The notes: generated by a model not told the origin, from the letters alone. DNA of 7,517 nt from JBJHBY01 sp050485745 (GCA_050485745.1 JBJHBY010000176.1:1-7517); one strand, 5' to 3'. Shown: positions 1 to 6,658, counted from the first letter of the stretch. A program made the numbers and translations.

Positions 1-275
1 TCGTCGCGCAGCCGCTCCAGATCGGCGTCGATACGCGCCAGAGTCTCGTTGACCTCGGCCTTGGCGGCGTCCACGCTCAGTCCCTGCTCGATCAGGGCGC
101 CGACCTTTTTCGAGGCCTGATTGCGCTCGGCCAGCAGTTGCTGGCTGCCGGTGTCGGCTGCACGGCGGGTTTCGTCGAGGGACAGCAGCCCCTGAATGTC
201 AAGCTCGAAACCACGTCTGGCCAGGGCTTGCGCCACGGCCTCGGGATTCTGGCGGATGGTCTTGATGTCTAGCAT
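1..275 (-). CDS. serS: Seryl-tRNA synthetase, N-terminal part (cut by window edge)
   Basis: This is the first 91 codons of a class II seryl-tRNA synthetase, which charges tRNA-Ser (and tRNA-Sec) with serine in the cytoplasm. The translation begins MLDIKTIRQNPEAVAQALAR and continues RRGFELDIQ, closely matching the start of E. coli SerS ([20 protein letters not shown]). Residues from about 30 onward are rich in Leu, Ala, Glu, Arg and Lys, including AERNQASKKVG. This is the antiparallel coiled-coil arm that grips the long variable arm of tRNA-Ser. The catalytic domain lies beyond the left edge. The ATG at 273-275 is chosen because it fits the family N-terminus; no strong Shine-Dalgarno sequence precedes it. 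The gene follows rarA after 52 nt on the same strand and could be co-transcribed with it or have its own promoter. Confidence 0.95.
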   Translation of the reverse strand, partial: MLDIKTIRQNPEAVAQALARRGFELDIQGLLSLDETRRAADTGSQQLLAERNQASKKVGALIEQGLSVDAAKAEVNETLARIDADLERLRD

Positions 276-308
276 GCTGGGGTCGGTCCGGGGCTGGAAA
301 CAAACGGG

Positions 309-325
309 CCGCGGTGCAGCCGCGG
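309..325. other. Short hairpin in the rarA-serS gap
   Basis: CCGCGG, a TGCAG loop and CCGCGG form a 6-bp all-GC stem within the 52-nt gap between the rarA stop and the serS start. No T-tract follows on the minus strand, so it does not look like a complete intrinsic terminator. It could attenuate read-through into serS or be incidental in GC-rich DNA. Function is not shown. Confidence 0.3.
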
Positions 326-327
326 GG

Positions 328-1647
328 TCAATCGTAACGGCGTATTGTACTGCTTTCGTTCAGGCCCCGCAGGTACTCGAGTTTGTCGCGAATCTTGCGT
401 TCCAGGCCACGCTCGCTGGGCTCGTAGTAACGACGATCGCGCAGGGCTTCCGGGAAATAGTTTTCACCGGCGGCGAAGGCATTGGGTTCGTCGTGGGCGT
501 AGCGGTATTCGGCGCCGTGTCCCTGTTCCCTGAGCAGGCGCGTGGGCGCATTGCGCAGGTGCAGCGGCACCTCGTGGCTGGGGCTTTCGCGCACATCGGC
601 CATGACCGCCTTGAAGGCCTTGTAGACGGCGTTGCTCTTCGGCGCGCAGGCCATATACACCACCGCCTGGGCGAGGGCCAGCTCGCCCTCGGGTGAACCC
701 AGCCGCTCCTGCACATCCCAGGCGTTCAGCGCCAGGGTCAGCGCGCGCGGGTCGGCGTTGCCGATGTCCTCACTGGCCATGCGCAGGATGCGCCGGGCGA
801 TGTACAGTGGGTCGCAACCGCCGTCGAGCATGCGCGCGAACCAGTACAACGAGGCATCGGGGTCGCTGCCGCGCACCGCCTTGTGCAGGGCCGAAATCTG
901 CTCGTAGAACAGATCGCCACCCTTGTCGAAACGGCGTACCCCTCCCTCGGCAAGGACTTCGTCGAGCAGCGCCTCACCCAGGGTGTCGACACCGGCGGCG
1001 TTGGCCATCTCCGCGGCAATTTCCAGCAGGTTCAGGGCGCGGCGGGCGTCGCCATCCGCCACCCGCGCGATGCGTTCGCAGGCGCTGTCCGGAAGCATCA
1101 GGCCACTCTCTGCGGCAGCGCGGGCCAGCACTTGTCGCAGTGCCGGCTCCGCCAGCGGTTGCAGCCGGTAGACCCGTGTACGTGACAGCAGCGCATTGTT
1201 GAGTTCGAAGGACGGATTCTCGGTGGTCGCGCCGATAAAAATGACCGTGCCGTCCTCCACAAAGGGCAGAAAGGCGTCCTGCTGTGCCTTGTTGAAGCGG
1301 TGGACCTCGTCGACAAAGAGAATGGTCTTGCGGCCCAGTTGCGCCTGCTGCCGCGCTTCGTCCACGGCCTGCCGGATTTCCTTGACCCCCGCCAGTACGG
1401 CGGACACCGTGATGAAGTGAGCATCGCAGAGCTGGGCGATCAGCCGCGCCAGGGTGGTCTTGCCCACACCCGGTGGGCCCCACAGGATCATCGAGTGCAG
1501 GGTACCTGCGTCGAGGGCTTCACGCAGGGGTTTGCCGGGGGCCAGCAGGTGTTCCTGGCCGAGGTAGTCCTGCAGGCCGCTGGGGCGCATGCGCGCCGCC
1601 AATGGCTGGTAGGGGCTGGGTTCGTCGTTGAACAGCCTAGGGGCCAT
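328..1647 (-). CDS. rarA: Replication-associated recombination protein RarA (MgsA), AAA+ ATPase
   Basis: This encodes a 439-residue AAA+ ATPase of the RarA/MgsA/WRNIP1 family, related to clamp-loader subunits and RuvB. It acts as a tetramer at stalled replication forks, binding SSB and ssDNA ends. The order of motifs is canonical: Walker A GPPGVGKT at residues 57-64, Walker B ILFVDEVHR at 109-117, sensor 1 GATTENP at 139-145, arginine-finger region SRT at 155-157 and sensor 2 GDARR at 199-203. The C-terminal collar and tetramerisation domain includes GGCDPLYIARR (276-286) and ends in the typical YYEPSERGLE region (about 407-416). Length is normal for the family (E. coli 447 residues). The ATG at 1645-1647 overlaps the 3' end of lolA by 11 nt without a clear Shine-Dalgarno sequence, which suggests translational coupling. 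The order ftsK-lolA-rarA-serS is widely conserved in Gammaproteobacteria. Confidence 0.97.
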   Translation of the reverse strand: MAPRLFNDEPSPYQPLAARMRPSGLQDYLGQEHLLAPGKPLREALDAGTLHSMILWGPPGVGKTTLARLIAQLCDAHFITVSAVLAGVKEIRQAVDEARQQAQLGRKTILFVDEVHRFNKAQQDAFLPFVEDGTVIFIGATTENPSFELNNALLSRTRVYRLQPLAEPALRQVLARAAAESGLMLPDSACERIARVADGDARRALNLLEIAAEMANAAGVDTLGEALLDEVLAEGGVRRFDKGGDLFYEQISALHKAVRGSDPDASLYWFARMLDGGCDPLYIARRILRMASEDIGNADPRALTLALNAWDVQERLGSPEGELALAQAVVYMACAPKSNAVYKAFKAVMADVRESPSHEVPLHLRNAPTRLLREQGHGAEYRYAHDEPNAFAAGENYFPEALRDRRYYEPSERGLERKIRDKLEYLRGLNESSTIRRYD

Positions 1648-2329
1648 GGTCGATCACGTCGGTACCCGGCGGTGGCGAGAAGCGGAAGCGTTGTGCATCC
1701 GGTGCCACATCGCTGCGACTGTCGGTGAAGAGAACCTCGGTTTGCTGGTCCAGGGCATCGAGCATGCGCAGGCGCAACAGGGTGTCGCCCCGCCAGTGCA
1801 GCTCCAGGCGCCGGAACGGCGCCGTGTCGGAGAGCGGGTACAGAACAAAGTGGTCCTCCCCTCCTGTTTTGCTTTCCTTGCCATTCTTGCCACCCTTGCC
1901 CTCCCCGGCCCGGTGTTCGACCCGGTAGCGCGCCGCAATAGCGGAGGGCTCGCCACTGAGAATCAGCCCGGGAGTGTCCGCCAGCTCGCCTCTAAAGGCC
2001 TCGCGGTTGGCCTGCTCCAGGTCGGGATCGTAACGCCACAGCACCTGGCCGTCGGTAACCACCAGGTAGCGGAACGGCTCCTTGGACTCCCAGCGCAAGC
2101 GGTTCGGGCGCAGAACCTCGATCTGCCCGGAGGACGCCTGCTGCAGTTCGCCGCGCTCATCGAAAACACGCTGCTCGAAGCGCGCCTGCCAGGCCTGGAT
2201 CGGCTCCAGGCGCTGCTGCAGCTCGCCCGCCGCATCCGCGATTGCCGCCGGCGCAGCGCTCAGTGCCAGCCAGCAGAGCGGAAGCAGACGCGATACCAGG
2301 TGTTGCAACTGCCGGGGCATACCGATCAT
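1637..2329 (-). CDS. lolA: Outer-membrane lipoprotein carrier protein LolA
   Basis: This encodes a 230-residue periplasmic chaperone that takes lipoproteins from the inner-membrane LolCDE complex to the outer-membrane receptor LolB. Residues 1-31 form a signal peptide: a basic start, the hydrophobic core LLPLCWLALSAAPAA and an AIA cleavage site before DAAGELQQRL. That matches the E. coli mature start DAASDLKSRL. Family landmarks are ARFEQRV (49-55), RPNRLRW (74-80), VTDGQVLWRYDPDLEQA (91-107) and FRFSPPPGTDVID (215-227). The Cys in the signal core is not followed by a lipobox. The start is placed at the ATG at 2327-2329, which has AGGAG 5 nt upstream; a GTG at 2333-2335 overlaps that ribosome site and is less likely. 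An unusual Gly/Lys-rich stretch at about residues 141-157 interrupts the segment before FVLYP. The gene sits 14 nt after ftsK and overlaps rarA by 11 nt. Confidence 0.96.
   Translation of the reverse strand: MIGMPRQLQHLVSRLLPLCWLALSAAPAAIADAAGELQQRLEPIQAWQARFEQRVFDERGELQQASSGQIEVLRPNRLRWESKEPFRYLVVTDGQVLWRYDPDLEQANREAFRGELADTPGLILSGEPSAIAARYRVEHRAGEGKGGKNGKESKTGGEDHFVLYPLSDTAPFRRLELHWRGDTLLRLRMLDALDQQTEVLFTDSRSDVAPDAQRFRFSPPPGTDVIDHGP
1874..1900 (-). repeat. Three tandem 9-bp units inside lolA
   Basis: On the plus strand the units are TTCCTTGCC, ATTCTTGCC and ACCCTTGCC, sharing CTTGCC at the same phase. Read as lolA they encode GKG, GKN and GKE (residues 144-152), part of a longer Gly/Lys/Glu run. 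The period is a multiple of three, so copy-number change would keep the frame. This is consistent with slipped-strand expansion in a surface loop. Confidence 0.6.
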
Positions 2330-2334
2330 TGTCA

Positions 2335-2339
2335 CTCCT
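2335..2339 (-). promoter_or_regulatory. Ribosome binding site deciding the lolA start
   Basis: AGGAG on the minus strand lies 5 nt upstream of the ATG at 2327-2329. It sits in the 14-nt ftsK-lolA gap and supports the ATG over the overlapping GTG at 2333-2335 and the later ATG at 2318-2320. Confidence 0.7.
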
Positions 2340-2343
2340 GTGT

Positions 2344-4677
2344 TCAGTCCCGAGGGGGTGGCGGCGCGATGACTTCGCGGCTGCCATTGCTGCTCATCTC
2401 GCTCACCACACCGGCCATTTCCATGGCCTCGATCAAGCGTGCGGCGCGGTTGTAGCCAATCCGCAGCTTGCGCTGCACCGAGGAAATCGACGCACGCCGG
2501 CTCTCGGTCACATAGCGCACGGCCTGGTCGTAGAGTTCATCCTCCTCCGAACCTTCGCCGCCGCCCTCCGGGCTCAGGCCGGGAATGCCGTCACCATTGC
2601 CGCCCTCGTCGAGCAGATCGTCGATGTAGTCGGGCTCGCCACGGCGCTTCCAGTCCGCCACCACCCGGTGCACCTCCTCGTCGGCGACAAAGGCGCCGTG
2701 CACCCGCACCGGCAGGCCGCTGCCCGGTGGCAGGTAGAGCATGTCTCCGTGCCCGAGCAGCTGCTCCGCCCCGCCCTGGTCGAGGATGGTGCGGGAATCG
2801 ATCTTGGAGGACACCTGAAAGGCGATCCGGGTCGGCACGTTGGCCTTGATCAGGCCGGTGATCACGTCCACCGAGGGGCGCTGGGTGGCGAGAATCAGGT
2901 GGATGCCCGCCGCCCGGGCCTTCTGTGCAATGCGCGCGATCAGTTCCTCGACCTTCTTGCCGACGATCATCATCATATCGGCGAATTCGTCCACCACCAC
3001 CACGATCACCGGCAGGGTTTGCAGCGGCGGTGGTGCGGGGTTGTCCTCGCCCGGCACATAATGTTCATCGGGCTTCCACAGCGGGTCGGGAATCGGTTCT
3101 CCGGCTTTTTCCGCATCCCGCAGCTTGCGGTTGAAACCCGCCAGGTTGCGCACGCCAAGCGCTGCCATCAGCTTGTAGCGGCGCTCCATTTCGGCAACGC
3201 ACCAGCGCAGGCCGCTGGCGGCATCCTTCATGTCGGTAATGACCGGCGTCAACAGATGTGGAATGCCGTCATACACCGCCAGTTCGAGCATCTTGGGGTC
3301 GACCATCAGCAGGCGGACTTCCTCCGGCGTGGCCTTGTACAGAATGCTCAACAGCATGGCGTTGATGCCGACCGATTTGCCCGAGCCGGTGGTGCCAGCC
3401 ACCAGCAGATGTGGCATTTTCGCCAGGTCCGCTACCACGGGCTCACCGCTGATATCGTGGCCCAGAGCCAGGGTGACCGGAGATTTGGCCTCCTCATAGG
3501 CCTTGGACGCCAGCACCTCGCGAAAGTTGACCACTTCGCGGTCTTCGTTGGGGATTTCGATGCCCACCACCGACTTGCCGGGAATCACCTCGACCACCCG
3601 CACACTGATCACCGCCAGTGAGCGCGCCAGATCCTTGACCAGGTTGGAAATCTTGCTGACCTTGACCCCGGCGGCGGGCTGGATTTCGAAACGGGTGATG
3701 ACCGGCCCGGGAAACACGGCGACGACCTCGGCGGTGACACCGAAATCCGCCAGCTTGATCTCCAGCAGGCGCGACATCGCTTCCAGGGCCTCCGCCGAGT
3801 AGCCACGATTGTGGCGGTGATCCGTGGGGTCGAGCAGTTCCAGGGGCGGCAGGGTCCCCGTGACCGGGATATCCTCGAACAGGGACTTCTGCTTTTCCTT
3901 CTGCTCGCGCACGCTCGGCGCCGCAGGCTTGGGCAGGGCCTCGATGCGGGGCGGGATGCGCTCCCGGGTGCGCTGTTTCTCCCGCGCCACGGCCTGCTTG
4001 CGCTGCTGCTGCGAGGCACGGGCCTGCTGCCGCTCCTGGCGCCGCTCGCGCCAGCGATACCAGGCCTCGACGGTGTTTTCCCAGGTGCGCAGCGCCAGGG
4101 CGCCAAGCTGATCCATCAGGCGCAACCAGGACAGGTCGGTGAAAATAGTCATGCCGAACAGCAGGATCGCCACCAGAATCAGGCGCCCACCGAACAGATT
4201 GAAGGAGGCCAGTGCCGCCGCGCCGACCTCCTGGCCGAGCACACCACCCGAACCGTAGGGCAGGCCCGACTCCCCCGCCTGCATTGCCGCCAGACCGGTA
4301 CTGGCGATCATCACCAGAATCAGCCCGAGGGTGCGCAGCGCGATGGCCAGGCCATCCAGCCGCGAAGCTTCATAACGGTGATGGAACAGCACCCAGGTGC
4401 GATATCCCAGCATCAACGGAAACAGGTAGGCCATGTAGCCGAATAACAGGAAGCCGACGTCCGCCAGCCAGGCACCGACCGGGCCACCGGCATTGCGCAC
4501 CACACCGCCACTGCCGGTGCGCGACCAGCCGGGGTCGTCACCGCTATAGCTGAGCAGGGCGACGAGAACGAAGATGAAGAAGGCACCGAAGCCGATCACT
4601 GCGCCCTCGCGCAGGCGCAGGCGCCACTTCTCCGCAACGATGCCGGTTTCCGGCGTGCTTGCCCTTTGCTTTGCCAA
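2344..4677 (-). CDS. ftsK: DNA translocase FtsK
   Basis: This encodes a 777-residue FtsK/SpoIIIE translocase. It anchors at the division septum and pumps chromosome termini so that XerCD can resolve dimers at dif. Four hydrophobic segments lie at about residues 26-45, 70-91, 112-131 and 151-180, as in the FtsK membrane domain. A Gln/Arg/Glu/Lys-rich linker follows (about 205-265). The motor has Walker A GTTGSGKS at 428-435, Walker B VIVVVVDE at 557-564 and the ATQRPSVDVITGLIKANVPTR block near 597-617. An acidic Gly-rich spacer (about 690-712) leads to the C-terminal gamma winged-helix domain (about 713-770), which reads KOPS and contacts XerD. The linker is far shorter than in E. coli FtsK (1329 residues) and nearer to Pseudomonas. 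The start is probably TTG at 4675-4677: no ATG or GTG lies in frame between it and the upstream stop at 4720-4722. AGGG lies 7 nt upstream. It heads the lolA-rarA(-serS) operon. Confidence 0.97.
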   Translation of the reverse strand: MAKQRASTPETGIVAEKWRLRLREGAVIGFGAFFIFVLVALLSYSGDDPGWSRTGSGGVVRNAGGPVGAWLADVGFLLFGYMAYLFPLMLGYRTWVLFHHRYEASRLDGLAIALRTLGLILVMIASTGLAAMQAGESGLPYGSGGVLGQEVGAAALASFNLFGGRLILVAILLFGMTIFTDLSWLRLMDQLGALALRTWENTVEAWYRWRERRQERQQARASQQQRKQAVAREKQRTRERIPPRIEALPKPAAPSVREQKEKQKSLFEDIPVTGTLPPLELLDPTDHRHNRGYSAEALEAMSRLLEIKLADFGVTAEVVAVFPGPVITRFEIQPAAGVKVSKISNLVKDLARSLAVISVRVVEVIPGKSVVGIEIPNEDREVVNFREVLASKAYEEAKSPVTLALGHDISGEPVVADLAKMPHLLVAGTTGSGKSVGINAMLLSILYKATPEEVRLLMVDPKMLELAVYDGIPHLLTPVITDMKDAASGLRWCVAEMERRYKLMAALGVRNLAGFNRKLRDAEKAGEPIPDPLWKPDEHYVPGEDNPAPPPLQTLPVIVVVVDEFADMMMIVGKKVEELIARIAQKARAAGIHLILATQRPSVDVITGLIKANVPTRIAFQVSSKIDSRTILDQGGAEQLLGHGDMLYLPPGSGLPVRVHGAFVADEEVHRVVADWKRRGEPDYIDDLLDEGGNGDGIPGLSPEGGGEGSEEDELYDQAVRYVTESRRASISSVQRKLRIGYNRAARLIEAMEMAGVVSEMSSNGSREVIAPPPPRD

Positions 4678-4684
4678 ACCCTTG

Positions 4685-4688
4685 CCCT
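4685..4688 (-). promoter_or_regulatory. Putative ribosome binding site for the TTG start of ftsK
   Basis: AGGG on the minus strand lies 7 nt from the TTG at 4675-4677. A second AAGGG lies almost against the TTG and is too close to serve well. The site supports TTG initiation but is only moderately strong. Confidence 0.4.
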
Positions 4689-4722
4689 GAATGCCGATCC
4701 CGGAACCTGAATTGATTTTTCA

Positions 4723-4750
4723 AGAATCGGCCCCATAGTAGCACTGCCAA
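4723..4750 (-). promoter_or_regulatory. Possible sigma-70-type promoter for ftsK
   Basis: On the minus strand TTGGCA (4745-4750, five of six matches to TTGACA) is followed after 16 nt by GATTCT (4723-4728, three of six matches to TATAAT). The site includes the only markedly AT-rich patch of the intergenic region (about 4709-4728) and would start transcription roughly 40 nt before the TTG. The weak -10 element makes this tentative. No LexA-type CTGT-N8-ACAG box is visible, although E. coli ftsK has an SOS-regulated promoter. Confidence 0.25.
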
Positions 4751-4769
4751 AGGGATTTTGTCCCGGTGG

Positions 4770-4782
4770 CAGGCGCTGCCTG
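4770..4782. other. Dyad in the divergent ftsK-trxB promoter region
   Basis: CAGGC-GCT-GCCTG is a perfect 5-bp inverted repeat with a 3-nt centre, overlapping the related dyad GGCAG-GCG-CTGCC at 4768-4780. A second inverted repeat, GAGCC with GGCTC, spans 4782-4804 and abuts it. Together they lie between the candidate leftward and rightward promoters, where an operator could act on both. They are GC-only and short, so chance is a serious alternative. Confidence 0.25.
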
Positions 4783-4794
4783 AGCCCCGCCGTT

Positions 4795-4824
4795 TTGCCG
4801 GCTCGCAGCCCTTTCCAGTATCAT
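4795..4824 (+). promoter_or_regulatory. Candidate sigma-70-type promoter for trxB
   Basis: TTGCCG (4795-4800, four of six matches) and TATCAT (4819-4824, five of six matches to TATAAT) are separated by 18 nt. Transcription would begin near 4831 and give a leader of about 55 nt. A second, weaker candidate is TTGATT (4712-4717) with CATAGT (4734-4739), spacing 16. The remaining intergenic sequence shows no further gene, and no lrp is present at the position it occupies in E. coli. Confidence 0.4.
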
Positions 4825-4885
4825 GCGAGGCTGCCGGCGCGGCCCCGCGAAGGCCCTCCCCTCCAAGCGATTTCGGGAACCAGAC

Positions 4886-5842
4886 ATGAGTGAGACCCAG
4901 CACCACCGCCTGATCATCCTCGGCTCGGGCCCGGCCGGTTATACCGCCGCGGTGTACGCAGCCCGCGCCAATCTGCAGCCCGTGGTCATCACCGGCATGC
5001 AGCAGGGTGGGCAGCTGACCACCACCACCGACGTCGATAACTGGCCGGGGGATCAGGACGGTGTACAGGGGCCGGAACTGATGGCGCGCATGCAGAAGCA
5101 CGCTGAGCGCTTCGATACCCGCATCATCTTCGATCACATCGACAGTGTCGACCTGCGCCAGCGGCCCTTTGTCCTCAAGGGGGCCTCGACCTACAGCTGC
5201 GATGCCCTGATCATTGCCACCGGCGCCTCCGCCCAATACCTGGGGTTGCCCTCCGAGCAACAGTTCATGGGCAAGGGTGTCAGCGCCTGCGCCACCTGTG
5301 ACGGCTTTTTCTATCGCGGCAAGCGCGTGGCAGTGATTGGCGGTGGCAACACCGCTGTGGAAGAAGCCCTGTACCTGTCCAATATCTGCTCGGAGGTCGT
5401 TCTGGTGCATCGCCGCGACAAGCTTCGTGCGGAGAAGATCATGCAGGACAAGCTGTTCGAGCGCGAGCGCAGCGGCAACATCCGCATCCTCTGGAACCAC
5501 GTGCTGGATGAGGTCCTGGGTGACGCCAGCGGTGTGACCGGCCTGCGTGTTGCCGCCACCGACGGCAGCAGCCGCCAGGAGCTGGAACTCGCCGGGGTGT
5601 TCATCGCCATCGGCCACCGGCCCAATACCGAGATCTTTGCCGGTCAGCTGGAGATGTCCGGTGGCTATATCAACATCCGCAGCGGCACCAACGGCGGCGC
5701 CACCGCAACCAGTGTCCCCGGGGTATTCGCCGCAGGGGATGTCGCCGATCACGTCTACCGGCAGGCGGTCACCTCCGCCGGCTTTGGCTGCATGGCGGCC
5801 CTTGATGCCGAGCGCTACCTGGACGACCTCGGCCAGGGCTGA
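4886..5842 (+). CDS. trxB: Thioredoxin reductase (NADPH)
   Basis: This encodes a 318-residue low-molecular-weight flavoprotein that reduces oxidised thioredoxin with electrons from NADPH via FAD and a redox disulfide in the cytoplasm. The FAD-binding GSGPAG is at residues 13-18 and ATGASAQYLGLPSE, close to the E. coli sequence, is at 111-124. The redox-active CATC is at 135-138 within SACATCDGFFYRG. The NADPH-binding fold has GGGNTAVEEA at 152-161 and the 2'-phosphate-contacting VHRRDKLRA at 174-182. The second FAD motif FAAGDVAD is at 281-288. Length matches E. coli TrxB (321). The ATG at 4886 is preceded by GGGA with a 7-nt spacer. An in-frame ATG at 4823 would add 21 Arg/Pro-rich residues not found in the family and overlaps the candidate -10 element, so it is rejected. 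It leads a plus-strand operon with aat 3 nt downstream. Confidence 0.97.
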   Translation: MSETQHHRLIILGSGPAGYTAAVYAARANLQPVVITGMQQGGQLTTTTDVDNWPGDQDGVQGPELMARMQKHAERFDTRIIFDHIDSVDLRQRPFVLKGASTYSCDALIIATGASAQYLGLPSEQQFMGKGVSACATCDGFFYRGKRVAVIGGGNTAVEEALYLSNICSEVVLVHRRDKLRAEKIMQDKLFERERSGNIRILWNHVLDEVLGDASGVTGLRVAATDGSSRQELELAGVFIAIGHRPNTEIFAGQLEMSGGYINIRSGTNGGATATSVPGVFAAGDVADHVYRQAVTSAGFGCMAALDAERYLDDLGQG

Positions 5843-5845
5843 GGC

Positions 5846-6658
5846 ATGGCCACGATCCCCTGGCTGGAGGGCGGGGAGCTGGACTTCCCTCCCCTGGAGC
5901 AGGCACTGGACGAACCCGACGGTCTTCTGGCCGTCGGTGGCGACCTCAGCCCGGAGCGCCTTCTCCACGCTTACCGCCAGGGCATCTTTCCCTGGTATGA
6001 GGACCCCCACCCGATCTTCTGGTGGTCACCCGCCGTACGTGCCGTGATCACCCCCGGAACCCTGCATGTCTCGCGCAGCCTGCGCCGTAGCTTGCGCCGC
6101 CAGCCCTGGCAGGTGAGTCGTGACCAGGCCTTCGATGCGGTGGTTGTCGCCTGTGCCCAGCTCGACCAGCAGCGCCCCGGTACCTGGATTACAGCAGAGA
6201 TGCGCGCGGCCTACAATCGACTGCACCAGCTGGGCTGGGCCCACTCCGTGGAAGTCTGGCTGGAGGGTGTGCTGGTCGGCGGGCTCTACGGCGTCGCCAT
6301 CGGTGGCGCTTTCTTCGGCGAATCCATGTTCAGCCGCGTCAGCGATGCCTCCAAGATTGCCCTGCTGCACCTCGATCGCTACCTGCACGACCGGGAATTC
6401 GGCATGCTAGACTGCCAGATGATGACCCCGCATCTGGCATCGATGGGGGCTCGGCCCCTGCCCCGACCCCGGTTTGCCCGGCAACTGGCCAGGGAGGTGA
6501 CACGCAGTTGCCCGGAGACATCCGGGGCCTGGCCCAGGCCCATCGCGGGCCTGGATGAGCCCTTGCACGGCCGGACCCCGGGTAACGACGCGACGGAAGG
6601 AGGCACAGGCCGTGACCGTGCTGGCCAATCTCAGGGTCTTCGCCACACACCCCCATGA
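5846..6658 (+). CDS. aat: Leucyl/phenylalanyl-tRNA-protein transferase, with extended C-terminus
   Basis: Aat transfers Leu or Phe from charged tRNA to proteins with N-terminal Arg or Lys, creating a primary N-degron read by ClpS and degraded by ClpAP. Family blocks are easy to see: LDEPDGLLAVGGDLSPERLL (21-40), YRQGIFPWY (43-51), IFWWSP (57-62), LHVSRSLR (73-80), GTWIT (112-116), AHSVEVW (132-138), GGLYGVAIGGAFFGESMFSR (145-164) and LDCQMMTPHLASMGA (188-202). Homology to E. coli Aat (234 residues) and Pseudomonas Aat (226) ends near residue 215-220. The remaining roughly 50 residues are Gly/Pro/Arg-rich with no recognisable domain. The frame stays open 47 nt into bpt, ending at TGA 6656-6658. 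The ATG follows the trxB stop by 3 nt with AGGG 7 nt upstream, so translation is probably coupled to trxB. The tail may be a real extension or the product of a frame change near 6480-6560. Confidence 0.95.
   Translation: MATIPWLEGGELDFPPLEQALDEPDGLLAVGGDLSPERLLHAYRQGIFPWYEDPHPIFWWSPAVRAVITPGTLHVSRSLRRSLRRQPWQVSRDQAFDAVVVACAQLDQQRPGTWITAEMRAAYNRLHQLGWAHSVEVWLEGVLVGGLYGVAIGGAFFGESMFSRVSDASKIALLHLDRYLHDREFGMLDCQMMTPHLASMGARPLPRPRFARQLAREVTRSCPETSGAWPRPIAGLDEPLHGRTPGNDATEGGTGRDRAGQSQGLRHTPP
6597..6603 (+). promoter_or_regulatory. Strong ribosome binding site deciding the bpt start
   Basis: AAGGAGG, a near-ideal Shine-Dalgarno sequence, lies 8 nt upstream of the GTG at 6612-6614. It is embedded in the aat reading frame. 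It favours this GTG over another at 6618-6620 and over the ATG at 6555. Confidence 0.8.

Noticed and set aside
196..696. Plus-strand open frame across the serS-rarA gap
   Set aside because: It runs antisense to both conserved genes and through their intergenic region, with no protein-family signal.
1899..1906. KOPS-like GGGNAGGG sites: GGGGAGGG on the minus strand at 1899-1906, 4854-4861 and 5887-5894, and GGGCAGGG on the plus strand at 3931-3938
   Set aside because: A few such octamers are expected by chance in GC-rich DNA of this length, and the strands are mixed. Genome-wide skew would be needed to call FtsK-orienting sequences.
2333..2335. GTG as the lolA start
   Set aside because: It overlaps the AGGAG ribosome site, leaving no spacer. 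The ATG at 2327-2329 has a proper 5-nt spacing.
1628..2455. Plus-strand open frame (275 codons) opposite lolA
   Set aside because: It is a shadow of lolA codons. LolA has a signal peptide, a ribosome site and full-length homology.
2242..3621. Long plus-strand open frame (459 codons) opposite ftsK and lolA
   Set aside because: It is His/Gln/Val-rich with no family resemblance and lies entirely opposite two well-conserved genes. Long antisense frames are expected in GC-rich coding DNA.
4823..4885. Upstream ATG extending trxB by 21 residues
   Set aside because: The added residues are Arg/Pro/Lys-rich and absent from TrxB family members, and the ATG overlaps the candidate -10 element. The ATG at 4886 gives the normal length.
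4544..6010. Long minus-strand open frame (488 codons) opposite the start of ftsK, the divergent gap, trxB and aat
   Set aside because: It crosses a promoter region and three gene boundaries, its composition mirrors the codons of the opposite strand, and the conserved proteins are on the other frames.
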